Below, piece after piece: positions 15,523 through 22,927 of a DNA stretch of 23,752 nt (position 1 is its first letter; each line of letters begins with the position of its first letter). The DNA is from JBBRNH01 sp038230415 (GTDB lineage Bacteria; Bacteroidota; Bacteroidia; Cytophagales; Spirosomataceae): positions 1 to 23,752 of the forward strand of contig JBBRNH010000092.1 of the NCBI GenBank assembly GCA_038230415.1, written 5' to 3'. A program made the translations under genes and the position numbers. A model generated the notes under the pieces. That model saw nothing but the letters and a program-made list of their open reading frames with translations. It was not told the DNA's origin and did no database searches.

Positions 15523-17184
15523 TTAGAAAGAATAGCTGATTCCGGCGAGAAAATTAAGTCCCTGCGTCGGGTAATACAAGTATCGCTGGTAATTCTGCCC
15601 GAAAATGTTGTTTAACGAAACAAAAGCGGCAAACTGTTTCCCCAGAAAGTAATCAATTTTCACATTCGCATCCACAATAGTCGGCAGGGTGTAGGCTGTG
15701 TTGGTCACGAAATTTTTCTGCTCGATGCCCTGATACAGATACACATCGGCGGTGATAAACAGTTTTTTGTTCAGGATGTAGGCGTTGCTCCACGTTGCGG
15801 CTACTTTTGGGCGACCCCAGGCGGCTTCCAAGCGGTCGAGGTCATAGCGGAATACGTCGACTTTCAGGTTCGACCGAAATTTGTCTTTGAGCGAATAGCC
15901 CACCTGCCCCGATAAGGTCAGGACGGTAGCCTTACCTCCGTCATACAGCACGAAAAACTTGGTGGTGTCGGGCCAGGTATTGTTAAAGGCATAAAAATTA
16001 CGGTAGCTGGCATACGACGCTTTGCCCTCAAAGGTAAACCCGCCCCCGATTTCGCCCTTTGTCCCGCCATAAATATCGAGTCCTTTCACCGTATTTGCCA
16101 GCACCACCTGCGGGGCTAACCAGCGGTTTTCGGTCAGCAGCGACCGTAGCGTATTCCGGCTTATATCGCCGTCAACGCCCGCAAAAAAGTGGATGTTGCC
16201 CGTTGGCACAATGTCAATATTTGCCACCGGAAAGGCCCGCGTCCGGTTAATTCCCAGCCGTTTATCGGTTTCGTTCACGGCGTTGATGCCCACAATGGCC
16301 GTGATAAACGAACTCGTGTATTTGAACGTCGGCTTTACCCGAAACAGGTTGCGGTTGTCCACAATGCCTGCGTCGGTGCGCTGCGTCACGTAGGCATCGG
16401 CAGCAACGAGCGCGGAAATGGTTTCTGAAATCCCCAGCGACCCTTTGAAGTTGGTTCCCCAATCGGTTTCCGAAGCCGTGTACAGATCACGCAGGGTGGT
16501 GAGGCTGGTTTTGAGCGAATAGTCAACGGCGCGTTCGTTATCGGTGTTTTCGATACCGAGCCGGATGCCAAAGATGTTCAGCCGTTGCTTGATTTTCTCC
16601 GCGTTGGGCGTTTCTGCACCGGGGCCGTAACCGTAAAACCGATACGTCTCACTGCGGTAATCGGCCCCGGCCTCTACGTTCAGGCTCTGCGTACCGTATT
16701 TGGCCGTTAGCCCCGCTTTGGTATCGCTCGTGGCCGAGTTTTTACCATCAACCGGCCCGATTCCCGACGACAAATGCCGAATATTCCCCTCGACCGACAG
16801 ATTTTCGCCGACAGTAGTGCCGCCGAATCCTTCGCCGTAAAAGGTGTTGAAATTGCCCGCGCCGATTTTCACGTAGTTCGTGTAAACCGGCGATTGGTCG
16901 GGGTTGGCCGCGTTGGGGGGCAGCACGTTGGGCGTGATTTTGGGATCGGCAACGGACAATGCACGGTCGTCAAACTCGTAGGTGAGTTTACGCGCTGCTG
17001 CCGACTGCTTCACCGACGGTATCTTATTGAAGACCCGGTTAGCGGCTGGCAGGTCAATTCGTCGGCTTTTTTCGACGTTAATCTGCTGATTATCAATCTC
17101 GCCCTGCTTTGGCGGCTTTGTGGGCGGCTGGGCCAGCGCAACGGCAGTGGTAAGGGTCAGGAGTAGCGTTAGGGAGTTGGTCAT
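15523..17184 (-). CDS. TonB-receptor-like outer-membrane beta-barrel protein
   Basis: A 553-residue protein with a signal peptide (residues 1-19, ending VALAQ). A Pro/Lys-rich N-terminal segment follows. From about residue 100 (YVKIGAGNFNTFYGEGFGG) onward there are amphipathic strands typical of a large outer-membrane barrel. It ends NFLAGISYSF, with the terminal aromatic expected of BAM substrates. Length and sequence resemble the barrel of TonB-dependent receptors, but there is no recognisable plug or carboxypeptidase-like domain, so it is either a porin-like or a structural relative. It is encoded between a TPR protein and a SPOR protein on one strand. Such grouping fits a shared role in envelope structure or division, which is inference. 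Substrate unknown. Confidence 0.8.
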   Translation of the reverse strand: MTNSLTLLLTLTTAVALAQPPTKPPKQGEIDNQQINVEKSRRIDLPAANRVFNKIPSVKQSAAARKLTYEFDDRALSVADPKITPNVLPPNAANPDQSPVYTNYVKIGAGNFNTFYGEGFGGTTVGENLSVEGNIRHLSSGIGPVDGKNSATSDTKAGLTAKYGTQSLNVEAGADYRSETYRFYGYGPGAETPNAEKIKQRLNIFGIRLGIENTDNERAVDYSLKTSLTTLRDLYTASETDWGTNFKGSLGISETISALVAADAYVTQRTDAGIVDNRNLFRVKPTFKYTSSFITAIVGINAVNETDKRLGINRTRAFPVANIDIVPTGNIHFFAGVDGDISRNTLRSLLTENRWLAPQVVLANTVKGLDIYGGTKGEIGGGFTFEGKASYASYRNFYAFNNTWPDTTKFFVLYDGGKATVLTLSGQVGYSLKDKFRSNLKVDVFRYDLDRLEAAWGRPKVAATWSNAYILNKKLFITADVYLYQGIEQKNFVTNTAYTLPTIVDANVKIDYFLGKQFAAFVSLNNIFGQNYQRYLYYPTQGLNFLAGISYSF

Positions 17185-17192
17185 CTTACTTT

Positions 17193-17275
17193 GATGTAGG
17201 ATGTAGGATGTAGGATGTATAGTATATGCTGTAGCCTATGCTCGTCATATATCATACATCACACACCATACATCA
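17193..17275. repeat. GATGTAG tandem repeat with inverted copies
   Basis: Four 7-bp units run head to tail (GATGTAG at 17193, 17200 and 17207, then GATGTAT at 17214-17220). The inverted word ATACATC follows at 17254-17260 and 17268-17274, the last overlapping the stop codon of the TPR gene. The element fills the 88-nt gap between the TPR gene and the barrel gene. Confidence 0.88.
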
Positions 17276-20200
17276 ATTTTCCTTCATCCCGGCCAGCTTT
17301 TTCTTTGCTTCGGCCACGATGGTTTCGTTTTTAGAGTTATCGATCACGGATTGCAGCACGGCGCGGGCCTGAGTCGTCTCGCCGAGGGCCGCGTTGTTGT
17401 CGGCCACGAGCATAAACGCCCGGCCTTTCCAGTATTCAAATTCGTCAGAATCGAACAACTCATTAAATTTCAGCAGCGTCGTGGTTGATTCCTTGTATTT
17501 TTTCTGGCGGTTCAGAATATCGCCGAGCAGGTATTGGGCTTCGGCCCCGTTCAGGTCTTTGGCAAGGGCCACCGTCCGGTCGAGTTCAATTTTGGCACTG
17601 GCATAGTCGCCTTTGTTCGCGGCTACCTTGCCGAGCGTGAGTTGCGCCCGGTTTTGTGCGCCCGGCACCACGTTTCCGGTTGTGATAATGTCGCGGGCCA
17701 GCACAGCCGCCGAATCGGGTTTGGCGGCTAACAGATACACGTCCATCATGCCAAGTTGGGCCGACACCTGCCCGGCTTTGTCGGTAGCGCGGGTCAGCAC
17801 AAAGCGGTAGTTGGCAATGGCGCGGGGAAAGTTTTTGGCTTTGGCCTCTAAGTCAGCCGCCCGCGTGGCCGCCCGCGTCGAAAATTCGGACGTGTTGTCG
17901 AGCATCACCGAGCCGTAATACCGCAGGGCGTTAGCTGCGTCGCCGGTCAGCCTATACGATTCACCAAGGTAGAACTGGGCTTCGTCGGTGTTGGGCGAGT
18001 TGGGGTATTCCTGCAAAAACGCCAGCAGTGCCTCGGTTGCCTGCGGGTATTTGCCGCTGCCAAAAATATTTTTGGCGTTCTCGAACTCGGCCTTTTCGAC
18101 TTCCGTGCTGCCGGGATTGGCTTTCTTGAAGCGGCCTAATTCAGCCTGAAAGTCTTCGGGTCGTCCGGCATCGTTGAGCGCGTTTTGCAAACCAATCAGC
18201 GCACTTTGCGCCCGGTCGGAGCCGCCGAACTCGGCCAGAATCCGCCGATAATCAGCGATGGCGGCTTCGTAAAGTTCGAGGTTGGCGTTGGCGATGGCCC
18301 GTTTTTCGAGAGCCGCCGGAATCAGGTAACTCTTCGGCTTGTCCTGAATCAGCTTGGAATAACTGCGGATTGCCACCTGAAACGCGCCCTTCTCAAAATC
18401 CACGTTGGCGGCCTGAAACAGCGCGTCGTCCACGTAGCGCGAGCCGGGGAACTGCCGCTGCAACTGATCGAACTGCGCTTTGGCTTCTGATTCGCGGCCC
18501 ACGTAGGTCAAAATCACGCCTTTCTGATAGGTGGCGTAGTCGCGGTCGCCCCGGTTCTGGGCAATAGCCTCGTCGTAGGCCCGCATGGCATCGGTGTATT
18601 GCTTGTTGGCAAACAGACAGTCGGCCAGCCGGACGCGGGCATCGTCGGTGGCGGTGCGGTCGGCGGGGTCTCCGCCGTTCTTCAGAAACTCGCGGAAGGC
18701 GGGCAGGGCCGAGGCATATTTTTTCTGGTTGTAGTAGGCGTAGCCAATGGCATACTGCGCCTTCGCACCAAATTCTTCGCTGCCCGTTTTCACCACCTGA
18801 GCATACAACGGAATGGCCGCATCGTACTGTTTCTGAGCCGAGTAGGTTTCGGCTTTCCAGAACTGGGCGGCTTTTTGCAGCGCGTCGTCGGTCGGGTTTT
18901 TCAGCGATTTATCGAAGTTGGCGAGGGCTGCCGGGTAGCGGTCGGCGTTGAAATCGTTCACGGCCTGGTTGTAGGTCAGCCGTTGGTACGTGGCATTGAT
19001 TTTGGGAGTCCGGCGTTTCAGTTTCTCGATGTACGCAATGGCAACGGGGTAGTTGTTCGACGCGAAATAGCTCTCGGTCAGCAACTCGTTGGCTTCGTTT
19101 TCAAACTTACTGTCGGGATATTGCTGCTGGAACGCGGTCAGTTCTTTCACCGCATCGCCCCCGTTGTTCTGGTCGAGTTGCAGCTTGGCGTGGGTAAACC
19201 GGCTTTCTTCCTGAATGCTTTTATCGAACGGCAACCGACTGGCCTGGTCAAAAGCCGTGAGCGCGAACGGCACGTTGTTGGCCTGCAACTGACTGATACC
19301 AAGCGCGTAAGCCGCATATTGTGCCAATGTATCTTTGCCGGTAGCGAGTGGCTTTAGCTGCGTGATCGCGTCGGCGTAGGCCCCGGTTTTGAACAGGCTC
19401 TGCCCATAGCGAAACTTCACGGCAGCCGGTGCGCCCGCAAATGCGGCTCCGTTGGCGGCTCCCGTCGCGGCTCCTTTTCCGCCTAAGTATTGCCGGTAAA
19501 ACGGAATGGCTTTGGCGTAGTTTCCCTGCTGATAATACACCTCGGCAGTAAACAGCGCGACTTCGGGCAGGCCGTTTCCGCGTTTCAGGAGCGGCTCGGT
19601 GTACGCCAACAGTTCGTTGTATCGGCGTTGTTTATACAGAGCCTGGGCAATAAAATTCGGCACCTCGTTTTGGTACGTCGGGTTGGCGGCAATGCGCTGA
19701 AAATCGCTCACGGCCTCGCCGTAGTTGCCCTGCCTAAAATTAATCACCCCGGCATAGTACGAAGCCGCCGGCGCCACATCGAGGTCGGCATCCTGCTTGA
19801 TGGTGTTCAGCAGCGGCAAGGCCCGTTTCAAATCCTGGGTGTTGTAGTAGGCCAATGCCAGCCGGTATTTGTTCTGCGCCTGACCGTAGTAATTCCCGTT
19901 TTGCCCAACGGCTTTTTCGAGAAAACCAATGGCCTTGTTATAGTCTTCGCGGTCGAAATAATACTTGCCGAGGTCGCCGTAAAGCTGCCCGGCTTTGGGA
20001 TGCTGACTGTGGTGTTGAACGAAGCGATCCACTTGCACTTCGGCACCGGGCGCGTTGGTGTACAGGCTCGTTAGGGCCAAGTAATACTCGGCTTCAACCG
20101 CGTTCTGGTCGGCGGCTGGCGTTCCGGGCGTGTCGAGGGCAGGTGTGGTACTGGCGAGTTGCCGCCGGTCGAGGTATTGCCGGAACTCGTAGCGGGCGGC

Positions 20201-20365
20201 TGCGTAGTTGTTTTTCTCGAAGAGTTCGATGCCATTGCGGAAGTGCAAATCCGGCTCGGTATAGGTCAATGTCCGCTGGGCTACGGTCGGCAACAGCGCG
20301 GCTCCGGCGAGGGCAACGGTCAGCGCGAGGGATATTCCGGCCTGTCGGATAGGATTTTGGGGCAT
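17273..20365 (-). CDS. Large secreted TPR-repeat protein
   Basis: A 1030-residue protein from the ATG at 20365; a TTG at 20386 would add 7 residues. The signal peptide covers about residues 1-29 (ISLALTVALAGAALLPTVAQ). The rest is almost entirely tetratricopeptide repeats. Examples are YNKAIGFLEKAVG, YGEAVSDFQRIA, YAKAIPFYRQYL, YADAITQLKPLA, YDAAIPLYAQVV, FQVAIRSYSKLIQ and YPQATEALLAFLQEYPNSPNTDEAQFYLGESY; the last resembles the YbgF/CpoB type. No enzymatic domain was found. TPR arrays scaffold protein complexes, here in the periplasm or at the outer membrane. It heads the minus-strand cluster with the barrel and SPOR genes. CpoB-like proteins link outer-membrane constriction to peptidoglycan synthesis, so a similar coordinating role is plausible but inferred. 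Confidence 0.88.
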   Translation of the reverse strand: MPQNPIRQAGISLALTVALAGAALLPTVAQRTLTYTEPDLHFRNGIELFEKNNYAAARYEFRQYLDRRQLASTTPALDTPGTPAADQNAVEAEYYLALTSLYTNAPGAEVQVDRFVQHHSQHPKAGQLYGDLGKYYFDREDYNKAIGFLEKAVGQNGNYYGQAQNKYRLALAYYNTQDLKRALPLLNTIKQDADLDVAPAASYYAGVINFRQGNYGEAVSDFQRIAANPTYQNEVPNFIAQALYKQRRYNELLAYTEPLLKRGNGLPEVALFTAEVYYQQGNYAKAIPFYRQYLGGKGAATGAANGAAFAGAPAAVKFRYGQSLFKTGAYADAITQLKPLATGKDTLAQYAAYALGISQLQANNVPFALTAFDQASRLPFDKSIQEESRFTHAKLQLDQNNGGDAVKELTAFQQQYPDSKFENEANELLTESYFASNNYPVAIAYIEKLKRRTPKINATYQRLTYNQAVNDFNADRYPAALANFDKSLKNPTDDALQKAAQFWKAETYSAQKQYDAAIPLYAQVVKTGSEEFGAKAQYAIGYAYYNQKKYASALPAFREFLKNGGDPADRTATDDARVRLADCLFANKQYTDAMRAYDEAIAQNRGDRDYATYQKGVILTYVGRESEAKAQFDQLQRQFPGSRYVDDALFQAANVDFEKGAFQVAIRSYSKLIQDKPKSYLIPAALEKRAIANANLELYEAAIADYRRILAEFGGSDRAQSALIGLQNALNDAGRPEDFQAELGRFKKANPGSTEVEKAEFENAKNIFGSGKYPQATEALLAFLQEYPNSPNTDEAQFYLGESYRLTGDAANALRYYGSVMLDNTSEFSTRAATRAADLEAKAKNFPRAIANYRFVLTRATDKAGQVSAQLGMMDVYLLAAKPDSAAVLARDIITTGNVVPGAQNRAQLTLGKVAANKGDYASAKIELDRTVALAKDLNGAEAQYLLGDILNRQKKYKESTTTLLKFNELFDSDEFEYWKGRAFMLVADNNAALGETTQARAVLQSVIDNSKNETIVAEAKKKLAGMKEN

Positions 20366-20438
20366 ATCTGATTGGATAATGGGCAAATGCCTTGTATTTT
20401 CGCAGTTCTTTTTAGGTTTAAACGCAGAGGGAATGATT

Positions 20439-20547
20439 TTTTAACACAGAGACACGGAGGGTTTCACGGAGGTCACAGCGCAAAACTATGTGAACATATT
20501 TATTTCTCTATGACCTCTGTGAAACCCTCCGTGTCTCTGTGTTAAAA
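20439..20547. repeat. Long inverted repeat with CACGGAGG words
   Basis: Arms of 37 nt (20439-20475 and 20511-20547) match at 36 positions, the exception being a G:T pair, around a 35-nt AT-rich loop. Within each arm the word CACGGAGG recurs with a 12-bp period (20453-20460 and 20465-20472). It lies between the divergent TPR and M61 genes and ends 45 nt before the M61 start. Similar 'cacagag/cacggagg' palindromes occur in other bacterial genomes as far as I recall, but I cannot verify this here. Confidence 0.93.
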
Positions 20548-20592
20548 TTCGCTGTGTTTAGAAAAAACAACGCCCAATATCCCGTTTTCCGT

Positions 20593-22500
20593 ATGAAATA
20601 CCAAGTTCGGCTGGCTTTGATGCTCCTGATGCCGCTTTTCTTAGCCAACCGCCCGTCGTTCGCCCGCCCCGATTCTACCGCTATCAACGCCACCGACGAC
20701 GATGAAGCCCCGCTGCCGGCACCAACTATCTCCTACACCCTGGCAATGCCGCAGCCACAGACGCACTTTTTTGAGGTGACGATGCGGCTGACCAATTTCG
20801 CCGGGCCGACCAATGCCCGCAAAGCCGGGTTCGTTGATCTCAAAATGCCCGTCTGGACACCCGGTTCGTACCTGATTCGGGAATATGCCAAAAACGTCGA
20901 GGGCTTCACGGCTACGGTGAACGGCCAGCCCGTTGTTGCCGTGAAAAGCAAGAAAAATACGTGGCGGATTACGTCTCCCACCGGGTTAGCTGCGGGTGCC
21001 GAACTGTCAGTTCGTTACCGGGTCTATGCCAATGAGTTAACCGTCAGAACGAGTTTTGTGGACGAGGAACACGGCTACGTGAACGGCGCAAGTATGTTTT
21101 TGTATCACGATGCGCTCAAAACTAATCCGCACCGGCTGACGGTGTTGCCCCACGCTTCGTTCAAAAAAGTAAATACGTCACTCCCAACCGTGAGCAACGA
21201 GCCGGGCTTTGTATTCGAGGCTCCCAATTTTGACATTCTCGTGGACTCACCGATTGAGATTGGCAACCACCGGACGTTTACGTTTACGGCATCGGGCGTG
21301 CCGCATACGGTGGTGCAGTTTGGCGCGGTTGATTACAATGAACGCAAGCTCGCGGCTGATTATCAGCGGGTTTGCGACGCGGCAGCATCCGTCGTGGGCG
21401 AGCATCCGGGGCCAAACTACACCTTCATCGTGCATCATCTGGCGCAGGGCGGGGGTGGTCTGGAACACCTCAACAGTACATCGCTGCAAACCGGGCGCAA
21501 TACCTACGGCAGCGAAGCCGCTTACCGTGGCTTTCTGACGCTCGTGGCCCACGAATATTTTCACCTCTGGAACGTGAAACGCATCCGGCCCGTTGCCCTC
21601 GGCCCCTTCGATTACGAAAACGAAAACTATACTCGGATGCTATGGGAAGCCGAAGGGTTCACGGCCTTTTATGAAGATTACCTCGTGCGCCGGGCCGGGT
21701 TCACCACGCCGGAGCAGTATATCAGCATCGTGGCGGGCGACATCGGCACCGTTGAAAATCAGCCGGGAAGCCGGGTGCAGTCCGTAGCCGATGCCAGTTT
21801 CGATGCCTGGATCAAGTTTTACCGCCCCAACGAAAACAGCCAAAACAGCACCATTTCGTATTACACCAAAGGCGCGGTGCTGGCCTCGCTGCTCAACCTC
21901 GCCATCCTCGACGGCTCCGACGGGGCGCGGAGTCTCGACGATGCAATGCGGTTTCTGTATCAGGAATACTACAAAAAACAGCAGCGCGGCTTCACCGACG
22001 ACGAGTTTAAACGCGCTTTGGAAACAGCCGCCGGGCATGATGCCAATGGGCGCAGTTTCGATGACTTTTTCGCCAAGTACGTGAACGCTACCGAAGCCAT
22101 TGATTACAACACATTCTTCGCGCCGGTTGGCCTGAAACTCACCACCGCCCCCGTCAGCCCTGCCGACGGTTTCTTGGGTGCAACCACCGTACCGACTGGC
22201 GGGCGGGCAACGGTAACGGCTGTCCGGCGCGACGGCCCCGCCTGGACCGATGGGCTGAACGTGGGCGACGAAATCATTGCCGTTGACAGTATCCGGGTGC
22301 TTGACGACCTGAACCGACTGCTGACTGGCCGCAAGCCCGGCGACGTGGTTCGGGTGCTGGTAAACCGGGCCGGTCTCCTCCGCGAACTGCCCATCCGGTT
22401 AGCCGAAAACCCGTTGATTATTTATAAGCTGGAACCGTTGCCGAACCAAACCGAGCGGCAGAAACGGTTGTATAACAAGTGGTTGTGGGTGAAGCCATGA
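20593..22500 (+). CDS. M61 family aminopeptidase with PDZ domain
   Basis: A 635-residue protein from the ATG at 20593; the open frame extends back to a GTG at 20539 inside a repeat. Residues 1-24 look like a signal peptide. An N-terminal beta-sandwich includes MPVWTPGSYLIREYAKNV, a stretch typical of M61 (glycyl aminopeptidase) proteins. The catalytic domain has GGGGLEH at 286-292, the zinc motif HEYFH at 320-324 followed by LWNVKRIRP, and the third ligand Glu354 in WEAEGFTAFYEDY. A C-terminal PDZ domain (about 505-605; ATVTAVRRDGPAWTDGLNVGDEIIAVDS) probably binds substrate C-termini. The location is periplasm or cell surface. All catalytic residues are present. The long inverted repeat in the upstream gap lies where its promoter or leader should be. 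Its stop codon overlaps a following ATG (ATGA at 22497-22500). Confidence 0.92.
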   Translation: MKYQVRLALMLLMPLFLANRPSFARPDSTAINATDDDEAPLPAPTISYTLAMPQPQTHFFEVTMRLTNFAGPTNARKAGFVDLKMPVWTPGSYLIREYAKNVEGFTATVNGQPVVAVKSKKNTWRITSPTGLAAGAELSVRYRVYANELTVRTSFVDEEHGYVNGASMFLYHDALKTNPHRLTVLPHASFKKVNTSLPTVSNEPGFVFEAPNFDILVDSPIEIGNHRTFTFTASGVPHTVVQFGAVDYNERKLAADYQRVCDAAASVVGEHPGPNYTFIVHHLAQGGGGLEHLNSTSLQTGRNTYGSEAAYRGFLTLVAHEYFHLWNVKRIRPVALGPFDYENENYTRMLWEAEGFTAFYEDYLVRRAGFTTPEQYISIVAGDIGTVENQPGSRVQSVADASFDAWIKFYRPNENSQNSTISYYTKGAVLASLLNLAILDGSDGARSLDDAMRFLYQEYYKKQQRGFTDDEFKRALETAAGHDANGRSFDDFFAKYVNATEAIDYNTFFAPVGLKLTTAPVSPADGFLGATTVPTGGRATVTAVRRDGPAWTDGLNVGDEIIAVDSIRVLDDLNRLLTGRKPGDVVRVLVNRAGLLRELPIRLAENPLIIYKLEPLPNQTERQKRLYNKWLWVKP

Positions 22501-22531
22501 AACTTGATCGGTATGAACTGAAGTCTGAATT

Positions 22532-22714
22532 ATGAAAAGGGCGAAGACTACCAACCATTTACCATTCGACCTTGATATGAATGGGAGCAATACTCCGGTT
22601 GTCCGCATTGACAAATCGTTGAACAAGTACACCAATCAGGTGCTTTTCCCTGAAAAAGTAAAAAAAGCTAAACAAGCATTTGAGAAATTAGGACTTCCTG
22701 GTCTGAAAGGGTGA
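22532..22714 (+). CDS. Small hypothetical protein (60 aa)
   Basis: MKRAKTTNHLPFDLDMNGSN is followed by TPVVRIDKSLNKYTNQVLFP and a Lys-rich helix (EKVKKAKQAFEKLGLPGLKG). The composition is protein-like and soluble, with no signal or membrane segment. I recognise no family. Its start overlaps the stop of a 12-codon mini-ORF (22497-22535), which in turn overlaps the M61 stop, so translational coupling from M61 is possible. Base composition is more AT-rich than in the neighbouring genes. It could also be chance coding in a gap. Confidence 0.4.
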   Translation: MKRAKTTNHLPFDLDMNGSNTPVVRIDKSLNKYTNQVLFPEKVKKAKQAFEKLGLPGLKG

Positions 22715-22774
22715 GGCTGTTAATGTCTTGTAAATGAGGCAGAAACAGTATTTCTACCGTTCATAAACACGTTG

Positions 22775-22799
22775 AAGCCCGGCCAGTTTGGTAGGGCTT
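22775..22799 (+). terminator. Weak candidate stem-loop terminator
   Basis: AAGCCC at 22775-22780 pairs with GGGCTT at 22794-22799 around a 13-nt loop and is followed by a single T. It sits in the 213-nt gap after the small ORF. The stem is short and there is no long U-tract. Confidence 0.2.
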
Positions 22800-22865
22800 T
22801 GTGCGTATTCGAGACTTTAGCCGACTTTGGTAATGATAAATTAATATGTGCCTTCCAACCATTTA

Positions 22866-22873
22866 TTACTTTG
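22866..22873 (+). promoter_or_regulatory. Candidate -7 box (TTACTTTG) for the Ig-repeat gene
   Basis: TTACTTTG differs from TAnnTTTG at one position and lies 54 nt before the ATG at 22928 in an AT-rich stretch. No TTTG is found at the right -33 spacing. Confidence 0.3.
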
Positions 22874-22927
22874 CAGCGTCTTGTGGTCAACACGTCTCAT
22901 AGTTTTCATCTTTATCAAATCGTTTTT

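Noticed and set aside
17193..17275. CRISPR-like array
   Set aside because: The units are 7 bp, contiguous and without spacers, so this is a simple tandem repeat.
18599..19357. Plus-strand ORF of 252 codons within the TPR gene
   Set aside because: Antisense to regular TPR repeats; the repeated coding strand produces an apparently open reverse frame.
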